A DNA stretch of 64,000 nucleotides, from positions 2,790,001 through 2,854,000 of the forward strand of contig NZ_FNSZ01000001.1 of assembly GCF_900105245.1 (NCBI RefSeq), written 5' to 3'. The translations under genes and the position numbers were made by a program. This DNA comes from Streptomyces sp. 1222.5 (GTDB taxonomy: Bacteria > Actinomycetota > Actinomycetes > Streptomycetales > Streptomycetaceae). Shown one piece after another: positions 54,007 to 62,324 of this stretch; positions within the stretch are counted from its first letter, which is position 1, and each line of letters starts with the position of its first letter. The notes beneath the pieces were generated by a model. That model was not told the origin of the DNA. It was given only the letters and a program-made list of their open reading frames with translations, and did no database searches.

Positions 54007-54645
54007 CTACCGCGGCAGGGGGTCCCGGCCGCGCGCCTCGGGATCCGCCAGGAGCGCGTCGGCGATGAACTCCCGCACGTGCGCCAGCACTTGCGCCCGG
54101 TCGGTGCCGCGCAGCCCGATGGCGACGTGGATGGAGAACCCGTCGAGCAGCGCGCGCAGCCGCGCCGCGAAGCGGTCCGCGTCCACCGGCCGGAACTCCC
54201 CGCGCGAGATGCCTTCGGCGAGCAGTGCCACCAGGTCGCGGTGCCAGGCGCCCTCGATGGCCGCCTGCCGGACGCGGGCCTCGTCGTCGGCGTTCTGCGA
54301 CCGGTTCCAGACCTCCAGCCAGAGCGTCCAGTGCGGGTCGCGGTGGCCGTCGGGCACGTACAGGTCGACGTAGGCGGCCAGCCGCTCGCGGGCGGTTCCG
54401 CCGCCGGTGAGCAGCCGGCCCCGCTCCGCGCCGAGGCGGCCCTCGCTCCACTCCAGGGCCTGCAGCAGCAGTTCGTCCTTGGAGCGGAAGTAGTAGAGCA
54501 GATGGCCGCTGCTCATCCCGACCTCGCGGCCGAGCCCCGCCATGGTCAGCTTCTCCAGACCGCGCTCGGCGATCATGTCCATGGCCGCGGCGAGGACGGT
54601 CTCGCGGGGGGGCGCGTTCCTCCGCGCCCGGGGCTCACCGGCCAT
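54007..54645 (-). CDS. TetR-family regulator
   Basis: 212 residues. N-terminal HTH (about 15-60): RETVLAAAMDMIAERGLEKLTMAGLGREVG followed by HLLYYFRSKDELL. The helical C-terminal ligand domain has VDLYVPDGHRDPHWTLWLEVW. The ATG at 54645 gives the normal N-terminus. Only 16 bases after the agmatine deiminase stop; it probably controls this operon and the divergent permease through the paired sites at 58204-58288. Confidence 0.9.
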   Translation of the reverse strand: MAGEPRARRNAPPRETVLAAAMDMIAERGLEKLTMAGLGREVGMSSGHLLYYFRSKDELLLQALEWSEGRLGAERGRLLTGGGTARERLAAYVDLYVPDGHRDPHWTLWLEVWNRSQNADDEARVRQAAIEGAWHRDLVALLAEGISRGEFRPVDADRFAARLRALLDGFSIHVAIGLRGTDRAQVLAHVREFIADALLADPEARGRDPLPR

Positions 54646-54661
54646 CCCGACTCCTACCCGC

Positions 54662-55702
54662 TCATGCCTTCGGCTGCTGCTGGGTGATGCAGTGGATGCC
54701 GCCCCCACCCGCGAAGATCGTACGTGCATCCACCAGGGTCACCGTCCGCTCCGGGAAGAGCCTGCGGAAGATGCCCGCCGCGATCTCGTCGCGGGGGTCG
54801 TCGAAGCCGCACAGCACGACGCCGCCGTTGCAGAGGTAGTGGTTGATGTAGGAGTAGTCGGCCCAGTGGCCGTCGGCCTCCAGCACGGTCGGGGCGGGCA
54901 CCTCGACGACCTCCAGGGGCCGGCCGCGCGCGTCGGTCGCCGACCGGAGGATGCCGATGACCTCCTTGCTGACCTCGTGGTCGGGGTGGGCGGGGTCCGG
55001 CTGGTGGTGCGCGACCACGACGCCGGGACGGGCGAAGGCGGCGACGATGTCGACGTGGCCGAGGGTGCCGAAGCCGTAGGGCGGGTAGTCGCCGGTCAGG
55101 CCGCGCGGCAGCCAGATCGCCTTGCTGGTGCCGAGGTGGGCGTGGATCTCCGCCTCGACCTCCTCCCGGGACCAGTGCGGGTTGCGCTCGGGGCCGAGCT
55201 GCACGGTCTCGGTGAGCAGGACCGTGCCCTCGCCGTCGACGTGGATCGCGCCGCCCTCGTTGACCAGCTTCGAGGCGTACGTCTTCGCGCCCGCGAGGTC
55301 GGAGACGTGCGCGGCGACCTTGGAATCGTGCTCCCAGCGGGCCCAGTCCTGGGCGCCCCAGCCGTTGAACGTCCAGTCCACGGCGGCGAGGGAGCCCTTG
55401 CCGTCGGTGAGGAAGGTGGGGCCTATGTCGCGCATCCAGGCGTCGTCGAGGTCCCGCTCGACGGTGTCGATGCCCGGGCCGAGCAGCGTCCGGGCGTGCG
55501 CCGACTGGCCGGGTCCGCACACGACCGTCACCGGCTCGAAGCGCAGGACGGCACGGGCCACCGACGCCCAGGCCGTACGGGAGAGGCGCAGGTCGTCCGG
55601 ATCGTCGAAGGTGGGGTTGGGGCCCGGCCACGCCATCCAGGTGCGCTCGTGCGGGGTCCACTCGGCGGGCATGCGGAAGCCGTCGGCGGCGGGAGTGGTC
55701 AT
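54662..55702 (-). CDS. aguA: Agmatine deiminase / peptidyl-arginine deiminase family
   Basis: 346 residues. Pentein fold: RMPAEWTPHERTWMAWP at the N-terminus, DDAWMRDIGPTF, VNEGGAIHVDGEG, GHVDI with the catalytic His, and the nucleophile Cys338 in GGGGIHCITQQQP. Converts agmatine to N-carbamoylputrescine and ammonia. No N-carbamoylputrescine amidohydrolase (aguB) is adjacent; instead urease-like genes lie directly upstream, 26 bases away. Confidence 0.9.
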   Translation of the reverse strand: MTTPAADGFRMPAEWTPHERTWMAWPGPNPTFDDPDDLRLSRTAWASVARAVLRFEPVTVVCGPGQSAHARTLLGPGIDTVERDLDDAWMRDIGPTFLTDGKGSLAAVDWTFNGWGAQDWARWEHDSKVAAHVSDLAGAKTYASKLVNEGGAIHVDGEGTVLLTETVQLGPERNPHWSREEVEAEIHAHLGTSKAIWLPRGLTGDYPPYGFGTLGHVDIVAAFARPGVVVAHHQPDPAHPDHEVSKEVIGILRSATDARGRPLEVVEVPAPTVLEADGHWADYSYINHYLCNGGVVLCGFDDPRDEIAAGIFRRLFPERTVTLVDARTIFAGGGGIHCITQQQPKA

Positions 55703-55728
55703 GTGTCGGGTTCCTTGCGTCCGGTGCA

Positions 55729-57453
55729 TCAGAGGAAGTAGAGGCGGTTGAGGGAGACGGAGTCGGCGGGCGCGGAGCGCAGCGGGTCGCCGTCGAGGCT
55801 GACGAGGCCGGTGCGCCGGTCGACGTCGACCGCTCCGATGCGGGCGTTCAGCCGCAGGTCGGCGGGCCCGATGCCACGGGTGCCCCGCACGGCGACCCGG
55901 CGGCGCCGGGTCGGCATCGTGTCGTTGCCCTGGTCGACGGCGGCCCGGGCGACGAAGGCGACGGAGATGTCCGCGGCCGTGGCGCCGTAGGAGCCGAACT
56001 GCGGCCCGAGCACCAGGGGTTCACAGGTGTCGGTGGCCGCGTTGGGGTCGCCGACCACGCCGTACGCCGGGAAGCCGGCCTTGAGGACGAGCTGCGGTTT
56101 GGCGCCGAAGTACTCCGGGCGCCACAGCACGATGTCGGCGAGCTTGCCGGTCTCGATCGAGCCGATCTCGTGGGAGAGGCCGTGCGCGATGGCCGGGTTG
56201 ATGGTCAGCTTGGCCATGTAGCGCAGGACGCGGGCGTTGTCGTCGCCCTCGCCGTCGCCCTCCATCGGGCCCAGCTCGGCCTTCATCTTGCCGGCCATGG
56301 CGAAGGTGCGGCGGACGGTCTCCCCGGCTCGGCCCATGCCCTGGGCGTCGGAGGAGGTGATGCCGATCGCGCCCAGGTCGTGCAGTACGTCCTCGGCGCC
56401 CATCGTCCCGGCGCGGATCCGGTCGCGGGCCATGGCGGCGTCGCCGGGCAGGTCGGGCTTGAGGTCGTGGACGGAGACGATCATGCCGTAGTGCTCGGCG
56501 ACCGCGTCCCGGCCGAAGGGCAGGGTGGGGTTGGTGGAGGAACCGATGACGTTCGGCACGCCGGCCATCTTCAGCACGTTGGGCACGTGCCCGCCGCCGC
56601 AGCCCTCGATGTGGAAGGCGTGGATCGTCCGCCCCTCCAGCACCTTCAGGGTGTCCTCCACCGACAGGCACTCGTTCAGCCCGTCGCTGTGCAGGGCGAC
56701 CTGGACGTCGTGTTCCTCGGCCACTCGCAGTGCCGTGTCCAGCGCACGGGTGTGCGCGCCCATGTCCTCGTGCACCTTGAAGCCGGACGCACCACCCTCG
56801 GCCAGCGCCTCGATCAACGGCGCGTCGTGCGAGGACGAGCCCCGGCCCAGAAAGCCGATGTTGACCGGCCAGGCGTCGAACGCGTTGAAGGCGTGCCGCA
56901 GCGCCCACGGCGAGTTGACGCCGACGCCCCACACCGGGCCGAACTCCTGCCCGATGATCGTGGTCACGCCGGAGGCGAGGGAGGCCTCCATGATGCGCGG
57001 CGACAGCAGGTGGACGTGGGTGTCGACGGCACCGGCGGTGGCGATGAGCCCCTCGCCGGAGACGATCGAGGTGCCCGTGCCGACCACGACGTCGACACCG
57101 TCGAGGGTGTCGGGGTTGCCGGCCCGCCCGACGGCGCAGATGCGGCCTTCCCGGATGCCGATGGAGACCTTCCGGATGCCCTGCACCGCGTCGATCACGA
57201 GGACGTTGCTGATGACGACGTCGCAGGTGTCGCGGACGGCGGCGGCCTTCAGGTGCAGTCCGTCGCGGGCGGTCTTGCCGAAGCCGGCGAGGAACTCGTC
57301 GCCGTACCGCTGGGAGTCGGACTCGACGCGGACGGTGAGTCCCGAGTCGCCGAGGCGGACGCGGTCGCCGGCGCGTGGGCCGTGGGTGGCGGCGTAGGCC
57401 CGCGGGTCGACATGGATCGCCCGGCTGACCTCGCGTCCCTTGGAGCGGCTCAT
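55729..57453 (-). CDS. Urease alpha-subunit-like amidohydrolase with altered active site
   Basis: 574 residues, aligned over its whole length with urease alpha (UreC). Metal-site residues are kept: His146/His148 (THVH), Lys226 (FKVHED), His255, His289 (GGGH) and Asp369 (SSDAQ). But the flap motif MVCHHLD reads VSVHDLK (Cys to Val328, second His to Asp330). The canonical pocket GGGTGPAxGTxATTCTPG is replaced by a four-residue-shorter GQEFGPVWGVGVNSP, and THIHWICPQQ is THVHLLSPRI. No ureE/F/G/D genes are near. The ATG overlaps the gamma/beta gene (ATGA). Probably not an ordinary urease; a substituted-urea hydrolase is my hypothesis. Confidence 0.85.
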   Translation of the reverse strand: MSRSKGREVSRAIHVDPRAYAATHGPRAGDRVRLGDSGLTVRVESDSQRYGDEFLAGFGKTARDGLHLKAAAVRDTCDVVISNVLVIDAVQGIRKVSIGIREGRICAVGRAGNPDTLDGVDVVVGTGTSIVSGEGLIATAGAVDTHVHLLSPRIMEASLASGVTTIIGQEFGPVWGVGVNSPWALRHAFNAFDAWPVNIGFLGRGSSSHDAPLIEALAEGGASGFKVHEDMGAHTRALDTALRVAEEHDVQVALHSDGLNECLSVEDTLKVLEGRTIHAFHIEGCGGGHVPNVLKMAGVPNVIGSSTNPTLPFGRDAVAEHYGMIVSVHDLKPDLPGDAAMARDRIRAGTMGAEDVLHDLGAIGITSSDAQGMGRAGETVRRTFAMAGKMKAELGPMEGDGEGDDNARVLRYMAKLTINPAIAHGLSHEIGSIETGKLADIVLWRPEYFGAKPQLVLKAGFPAYGVVGDPNAATDTCEPLVLGPQFGSYGATAADISVAFVARAAVDQGNDTMPTRRRRVAVRGTRGIGPADLRLNARIGAVDVDRRTGLVSLDGDPLRSAPADSVSLNRLYFL

Positions 57454-58175
57454 CGCGTCTCGCCTCCTTCGCCCGTGGCTTCCGTGCCGTCCGTGGCCTC
57501 GGTGATTCCCAGGTATCCGCAGGCGGCAGCCCTGCGGAGGGCCTCCTGCCGCGCTCCGGGCGCGTCCAGCGGCCCGTCGACCAGCCCGGCGAAGCCGATC
57601 GCGATCCGCTCTCCGCCGATCGGGACGAGCCCGACCTCCTCGCTCTCCCCCGGGCCGAAGCGGACCGAGGACCCGGCGGGTACGGCGAGCCGCATGCCGT
57701 AGGCGGCGGCGCGCTCGAAGTCGAGGCGCGGGTTGGCCTCGAAGAAGTGGAAGTGGGAGGTGACGGAGACCGGCACGGTCGCGGTGTTGGTGACGCCGAG
57801 CCGGATCACCGGCTCGGGGTCGGCGTGCTGGGGGCCGGGCAGCAGGGCACCCGGCGCGTCCTCGCCGAGGCCGCCGCCGATGGGGTCCGAGACCACCGCG
57901 AGGCGGGAGCCGTCGTCGAAGACGGCCTCGACCATCACCTCGGTGACGACGTCGGCGACACCCGGCAGCACGTCCTCGGGGCCGAGCACGGACCGGGCCG
58001 CATCGATCGCCTCCGCGAGCCGCCGGCCGTCCCGGGCCGCCTCGCAGACGGTGTCCGCGATCAGCGCGGTCGCCTCCGGCACGTTCAGCCTCAGGCCGCG
58101 TGCGCGGCGGGCCCGGGCCAGCTCGGCGGCTCCGAAGAGCAGCAGCCGGTCACGTTCCGTCGGGGTCAGTCTCAC
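57450..58175 (-). CDS. Urease gamma-beta fusion-like subunit
   Basis: 241 residues. Residues 1-100 match urease gamma (MRLTPTERDRLLLFGAAELARARRARGLRLNVPEA, GVADVVTEVMVEAVFDDGSRL). Residues 110-215 match urease beta (VIRLGVTNTATVPVSVTSHFHFFEANPRLDFERAAAYGMRLAVPAG). The C-terminal 25 residues are a low-complexity tail. Gamma-beta fusions occur in several bacteria. First gene of the operon; coupled to the alpha-like gene by a 4-base overlap. Confidence 0.88.
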   Translation of the reverse strand: MRLTPTERDRLLLFGAAELARARRARGLRLNVPEATALIADTVCEAARDGRRLAEAIDAARSVLGPEDVLPGVADVVTEVMVEAVFDDGSRLAVVSDPIGGGLGEDAPGALLPGPQHADPEPVIRLGVTNTATVPVSVTSHFHFFEANPRLDFERAAAYGMRLAVPAGSSVRFGPGESEEVGLVPIGGERIAIGFAGLVDGPLDAPGARQEALRRAAACGYLGITEATDGTEATGEGGETR

Positions 58176-58203
58176 GACGCGGCACCTCCTTGCCTTCCGT
58201 AGG

Positions 58204-58220
58204 TTAGAACATCACTCTAA
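58204..58220. promoter_or_regulatory. Operator-like dyad 1 in the urease-like/NCS1 intergenic region
   Basis: TTAGAACATCACTCTAA: 5-bp inverted arms TTAGA/TCTAA, sharing the core GAAC(A/G)TC(A/G)CTC with the second site 69 bp away. It sits in an AT-richer divergent promoter region. Confidence 0.5.
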
Positions 58221-58273
58221 ACACAGAATTCATGAAACAGAAGCATTGACCGGCGACCGCAGTTCACGCCACA

Positions 58274-58288
58274 TTGAACGTCGCTCAA
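58274..58288. promoter_or_regulatory. Operator-like dyad 2 in the urease-like/NCS1 intergenic region
   Basis: TTGAACGTCGCTCAA has dyad symmetry TTGAnCGnCGnTCAA, typical of TetR-type operators, and repeats the core of site 1. The operon's TetR protein is the obvious candidate ligand. Confidence 0.5.
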
Positions 58289-58341
58289 ACCACCGCCCAG
58301 CGAGCCCGGACCATCAGGCGGCCGTCGAAGGAGATGCAGCC

Positions 58342-59775
58342 ATGCCGATCGAACAGCGCGGAGTCGACACCATCCCGGACGAGGAGCGGACCAGCGGTCC
58401 GCGCGACCTCGTCTCGATCCTGCTCGGCTCCAACCTCTGCCTCGGGGTGATCATCTTCGGCTGGCTGCCCCCGTCCTTCGGGCTGGGCTGGTGGGCGTCG
58501 GTCGGGGCCATCGTCGCGGGCACGGTGGTCGGCACGCTGTTCACCGCACCGCTGGCGCTCGTCTCGCTGCGCACCGCGACCAACCTCTCCACCTCCTCCG
58601 GCGCCCAGTTCGGTGTGCGGGGCCGGCTGGTCGGCTCGGTGGTCGGTCTGCTGCTGGCCCTCGGCTACACCGCCCTGACGGTGTGGATCGGCGGCGACGT
58701 GATGCTCGGCGTGCTCGGCCGGCTGTTCGGAGTACCGGCGGACGGGCTGTCCTACGCCCTGGTGTACGCGGTGCTCGCGGGGGCCACCGTCGCGGGTGCC
58801 GTCTACGGCTACCGGGTGCTGCTGGCCATGTCCCGGGTGCTGGCCGTCGGCATGACCGCCCTGCTGGTCCTCGGAGTCCTCGCCTACGCCCCGCACTTCA
58901 CGACGTCGGCGCTGCCGGACGCCGGCGGCTATCTGCTGGGCTCGTTCTGGCCGACCTGGCTCCTGGCCACGGTGGCGGCGGGCCTGTCCGGACCGATCGC
59001 CTTCATCACGCTGCTCGGCGACTACACCCGCTACATCTCCCCCGCCCGCCACTCCGGCCGCACGGTGCTGCGCTCCACCTGGCTCGGCCTGATCCTCGGG
59101 CTGCTGGTGCCGCAGCTGTTCGGCACCTTCACGGCGTACGCGGCGCACGCGGCCACCGACTACGCGGGCCCGCTGGTCGCCGCCTCCCCCGCCTGGTACC
59201 TGGTGCCGCTGCTGCTGTCCGCCTCGGCGGGCTCGGTCGGCAACGCGGGCCTGATGCTGTACTCCATGGGCCTGGACCTGGACGCCATCCTGCCGCGCGC
59301 CTCCCGGGCCCGCGCCACCTGCACGGTCGCCGTCGTCGCCACGGCATGCGTCTTCGCCGGCCACTACGCCTGGGACGCGCAGTCGGCGATGACCTCCTTC
59401 GTGCTCCTGCTCACCGCCGTCGGCACGCCCTGGGCGGTCATCACCCTCATCGGCTTCGTCCGCTGCCGCGGCGTGTACGACGCCGACGCCCTCCAGGTCT
59501 TCAACCGCCGCGCCCGGGGCGGGATCTACTGGTACCGGGCGGGCTGGAACGTCCGGGCCACCGTCTCCTGGGCGGCCGGCGCGCTGGTCGGCCTGCTGGC
59601 GGTCTCCCTGCCGTCGTACGAGGGCCCGCTGCTGGCGCTGACCGGCGGGGTGGACTGCAGTTTCCTGCTGTCGGGGGCGGTCGGCGGGCTGGCGTACCTG
59701 CTGCTGGGATCCGGCCCGGAGCGGCCGAGGGCCGCCGCGGACGTCGAGGAGTCCGAGGCGGCCCTGAGCCGCTAG
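58342..59775 (+). CDS. NCS1-family nucleobase/allantoin-type permease
   Basis: 477 residues with 12 predicted membrane segments. Cytosine/purine/allantoin permease features: PRDLVSILLGSNLCLGVIIFGW, SLRTATNLSTSSGAQFGVRG, GPIAFITLLGDYTRYISP. Imports a small nitrogenous ring compound or related ureide with a cation. The ATG at 58342 has AAGGAG upstream. Divergent from the urease-like operon and sharing its operator-like sites, so it may import that pathway's substrate. Confidence 0.88.
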   Translation: MPIEQRGVDTIPDEERTSGPRDLVSILLGSNLCLGVIIFGWLPPSFGLGWWASVGAIVAGTVVGTLFTAPLALVSLRTATNLSTSSGAQFGVRGRLVGSVVGLLLALGYTALTVWIGGDVMLGVLGRLFGVPADGLSYALVYAVLAGATVAGAVYGYRVLLAMSRVLAVGMTALLVLGVLAYAPHFTTSALPDAGGYLLGSFWPTWLLATVAAGLSGPIAFITLLGDYTRYISPARHSGRTVLRSTWLGLILGLLVPQLFGTFTAYAAHAATDYAGPLVAASPAWYLVPLLLSASAGSVGNAGLMLYSMGLDLDAILPRASRARATCTVAVVATACVFAGHYAWDAQSAMTSFVLLLTAVGTPWAVITLIGFVRCRGVYDADALQVFNRRARGGIYWYRAGWNVRATVSWAAGALVGLLAVSLPSYEGPLLALTGGVDCSFLLSGAVGGLAYLLLGSGPERPRAAADVEESEAALSR

Positions 59776-59778
59776 GCC

Positions 59779-59808
59779 CTGGCGCCCACGAGGGGGCGCG
59801 GGGAGCGG
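59779..59808 (+). repeat. Short relative of the Streptomyces intergenic hairpin repeat
   Basis: GGCGCCCACGAGGGGGCGCGGGGAGC (split as hairpin GCGCCC/GGGCGC plus GGGGAGC) resembles the element at 15607-15645 and lies between converging NCS1 permease and ilvE genes, where it may end transcription. Confidence 0.5.
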
Positions 59809-60897
59809 TCAGCCGATGCGGTGCATCCAGCCGTGCTTGTCCTCCGTCATGCCGCGCTGGACGCCGAGCAGCGCCTCGCGAAGACGGAGGGTGACCGGGC
59901 CGGGGTTGCCGTCGCCGTGGGTCCAGGCGTCCGTCCGGGTCTTGACGTGGCCGATCGGGGTGACCACGGCCGCGGTGCCGCAGGCGAAGACCTCGGTGAG
60001 GGCGCCGGACGCGGCGTCCGCCCGCCACTGCTCCAGGGTGACGACGCCCTCCTCGGCGGTGTAGCCGAGGTCGCGGGCGACCTGGAGCAGCGAGTCGCGG
60101 GTGATGCCCTCCAGGATCGAGCCGGTCAGGGACGGGGTGACGATCCGGTCGCCGTAGACGAAGGCGACGTTCATGCTGCCGCTCTCCTCGACCTTGGTGC
60201 GGGTGACCGCGTCGAGGTAGACGACCTGGTCGCAGCCGTTCGCCGCGGCCTCGGCCTGCGGGAGGAGGGAGGCCGCGTAGTTGCCGCCCGTCTTCGCGTC
60301 GCCGGTGCCGCCCGGGACCGCGCGGACGTGGTCCTCGGAGACCCAGATGGTGACCGGCTTGACGCCACCGGCGAAGTAGGCGCCGGACGGGGAGGCGATC
60401 AGCATGAACAGGTACTCGTTGGCCGGGTGCACGCCGAGCGCGGCCTCGGTGGCGAACATGAACGGACGCAGGTACAGCGACGCCTCGCCGCCGTGCGCCG
60501 GGACCCAGTCCGCGTCCTGGCCGAGCAGCGCGTCGAGCGCCGCGATGAACAGCTCCTCGGGCAGCTCCGCCATGGCCATGCGGCGGGCGGAGTTGCGGAA
60601 GCGGCGGGCGTTGGCCTCGGGACGGAACAGCGCGATCGAGCCGTCGGGCTGCCGGTACGCCTTCAGCCCCTCGAAGATCTCCTGGCCGTAGTGCAGGACG
60701 TGGGTCGAGGGGTCGATCGAGATGGGGCCGTACGGAACGAGCTGGGCGTCGTGCCAGCCGCGGCCCTCGGTCCACTTGATCGTCACCATGTGGTCGGTGA
60801 AGTGGCGGCCGAATCCCGGGCTGGCCAGGATCGCCTCGCGCTCCGCGGCGGCCAGGGGGTGGGCGGACGGCTTGAGCTCGATCGTGGGCGTCGTCAT
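59809..60897 (-). CDS. ilvE: Branched-chain amino-acid aminotransferase
   Basis: 362 residues, fold-type IV PLP enzyme. [18 protein letters not shown] near residue 69, [16 protein letters not shown], the PLP lysine Lys202 in [34 protein letters not shown] and [15 protein letters not shown]. Catalyses the last step of Leu, Ile and Val synthesis and the first of their breakdown. ATG start; downstream of leuB but separated by a terminator, so it has its own promoter. Confidence 0.97.
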   Translation of the reverse strand: MTTPTIELKPSAHPLAAAEREAILASPGFGRHFTDHMVTIKWTEGRGWHDAQLVPYGPISIDPSTHVLHYGQEIFEGLKAYRQPDGSIALFRPEANARRFRNSARRMAMAELPEELFIAALDALLGQDADWVPAHGGEASLYLRPFMFATEAALGVHPANEYLFMLIASPSGAYFAGGVKPVTIWVSEDHVRAVPGGTGDAKTGGNYAASLLPQAEAAANGCDQVVYLDAVTRTKVEESGSMNVAFVYGDRIVTPSLTGSILEGITRDSLLQVARDLGYTAEEGVVTLEQWRADAASGALTEVFACGTAAVVTPIGHVKTRTDAWTHGDGNPGPVTLRLREALLGVQRGMTEDKHGWMHRIG

Positions 60898-61089
60898 GAG
60901 TGGTTGTCCTTCACCGGTCGTAGTGACGGGCCGCGCTCACGCCCATACTGCCAGTCGTCAGTGCTAGGACGTCCGAGCTTTCCCTCATACCGCGGCTCCG
61001 CGTTCGATTATCGCGCGGGGCACCACGGCCGACGGAGTCGGGGTGAGAGCGGCCCAGGGGTCGATGGTGGCACCCGGCGGGGACACGTG

Positions 61090-61121
61090 GAAGCCGCCGG
61101 GTGTGGTGACCCGGCGGCTTC
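61090..61121 (-). terminator. Terminator of leuB
   Basis: GAAGCCGCCGGGT, loop GTGGTG, ACCCGGCGGCTTC: a perfect 13-bp stem 18 bases beyond the leuB stop on the minus strand. Confidence 0.85.
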
Positions 61122-61139
61122 TGATGGTCGAGCGCCGGG

Positions 61140-62183
61140 TCAGCCGGCTACTCGGGCGGCGAGCGCGTCACCGATCTGCGCGGTGCTGCGGGCACCGAGC
61201 GCGGCACGCTCGGTCAGGTCGGCGGTGACGGCCGCGTCGATGCGGTCCGCCTCGCCGTCGTGACCCAGGTGGCGCAGCAGCAGGGCGACGGACAGGACCG
61301 TGGCGGTCGGGTCGGCCTTGCCCTGGCCGGCGATGTCCGGGGCCGAGCCGTGGACCGGCTCGAACATGGAGGGGAACTCACGGCCGGGGTTGATGTTGCC
61401 GGAGGCGGCCACGCCGATGCCGCCGGAGACGGCCGCGGCGAGGTCGGTGATGATGTCGCCGAAGAGGTTGTCGGTGACGATCACGTCGAACCGCTCGGGC
61501 TGCGTGACCAGGTAGATGGTCGCCGCGTCGACGTGCATGTACTCGGTGGTGACGTCGGGGAACTCCGCGGCCACCTTGTTGAAGACGTTCGTCCACAGGT
61601 GACCCGCGAAGGTCAGCACGTTGTTCTTGTGGATCAGCGCGAGCTTCTTGCGCGGGCGGGCCTGGGCGCGGGCGAACGCGTCGCGGACGACACGCTCGAC
61701 GCCGTACGCCGTGTTGACGGAGACCTCGGTGGCGACCTCGTGCTCGGTGCCGCGGCGGATGGTGCCGCCGTTGCCCGTGTACGGGCCCTCGGTGCCCTCG
61801 CGGACCACGACGAAGTCGATCTGCGGCTGGCCGGCGAGCGGGGTGGCGACACCCGGGAGGAGCTTCGACGGACGCAGGTTGACGTGGTGGTCGAAGGCGA
61901 AGCGGAGCTTGAGCAGGAAGCCGCGCTCCAGGACGCCGGACGGCACCGACGGGTCGCCGATGGCGCCGAGCAGGATCGCGTCGTGCTGCTTGAGGGCGGC
62001 GAGGTCGGCGTCGGTGAGCGTCTCACCGGTGGCGTGGTACCGCTTGGCGCCGAAGTCGTACTCCTTGGTCTCCAGCTTCACATCCTGCGGCAGGACGGCG
62101 GAGAGGACCTTCAGACCCTCGGCCACGACCTCCTGGCCGATGCCGTCACCGGGGATCACTGCGAGATTGATGCTGCGAGACAT
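61140..62183 (-). CDS. leuB: 3-isopropylmalate dehydrogenase
   Basis: 347 residues. [21 protein letters not shown] at the N-terminus, the substrate arginine region [30 protein letters not shown] with the catalytic Lys, [20 protein letters not shown] with metal-binding Asps and the NAD-binding [17 protein letters not shown]. Oxidative decarboxylation step of leucine synthesis, downstream of LeuCD. ATG start. Confidence 0.97.
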   Translation of the reverse strand: MSRSINLAVIPGDGIGQEVVAEGLKVLSAVLPQDVKLETKEYDFGAKRYHATGETLTDADLAALKQHDAILLGAIGDPSVPSGVLERGFLLKLRFAFDHHVNLRPSKLLPGVATPLAGQPQIDFVVVREGTEGPYTGNGGTIRRGTEHEVATEVSVNTAYGVERVVRDAFARAQARPRKKLALIHKNNVLTFAGHLWTNVFNKVAAEFPDVTTEYMHVDAATIYLVTQPERFDVIVTDNLFGDIITDLAAAVSGGIGVAASGNINPGREFPSMFEPVHGSAPDIAGQGKADPTATVLSVALLLRHLGHDGEADRIDAAVTADLTERAALGARSTAQIGDALAARVAG

Positions 62184-62324
62184 GCGGGCACCCTACTCCT
62201 CGTCCCAGGGGATGACACGCCTTGTCCGCCATGCGGACAGGCGCCGTGTCCCGGTGTCGGCCGGTCGACTGCTGTTCACCCCCGCGTGGGACGGGTGTCG
62301 CGAGCCGGTGGAAGGTTCACCCGC

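Noticed and set aside
54007-58175. Annotating the urease-like genes simply as ureA/B/C
   Set aside because: Flap and pocket residues differ and accessory genes are absent; the plain symbols would overstate the evidence.
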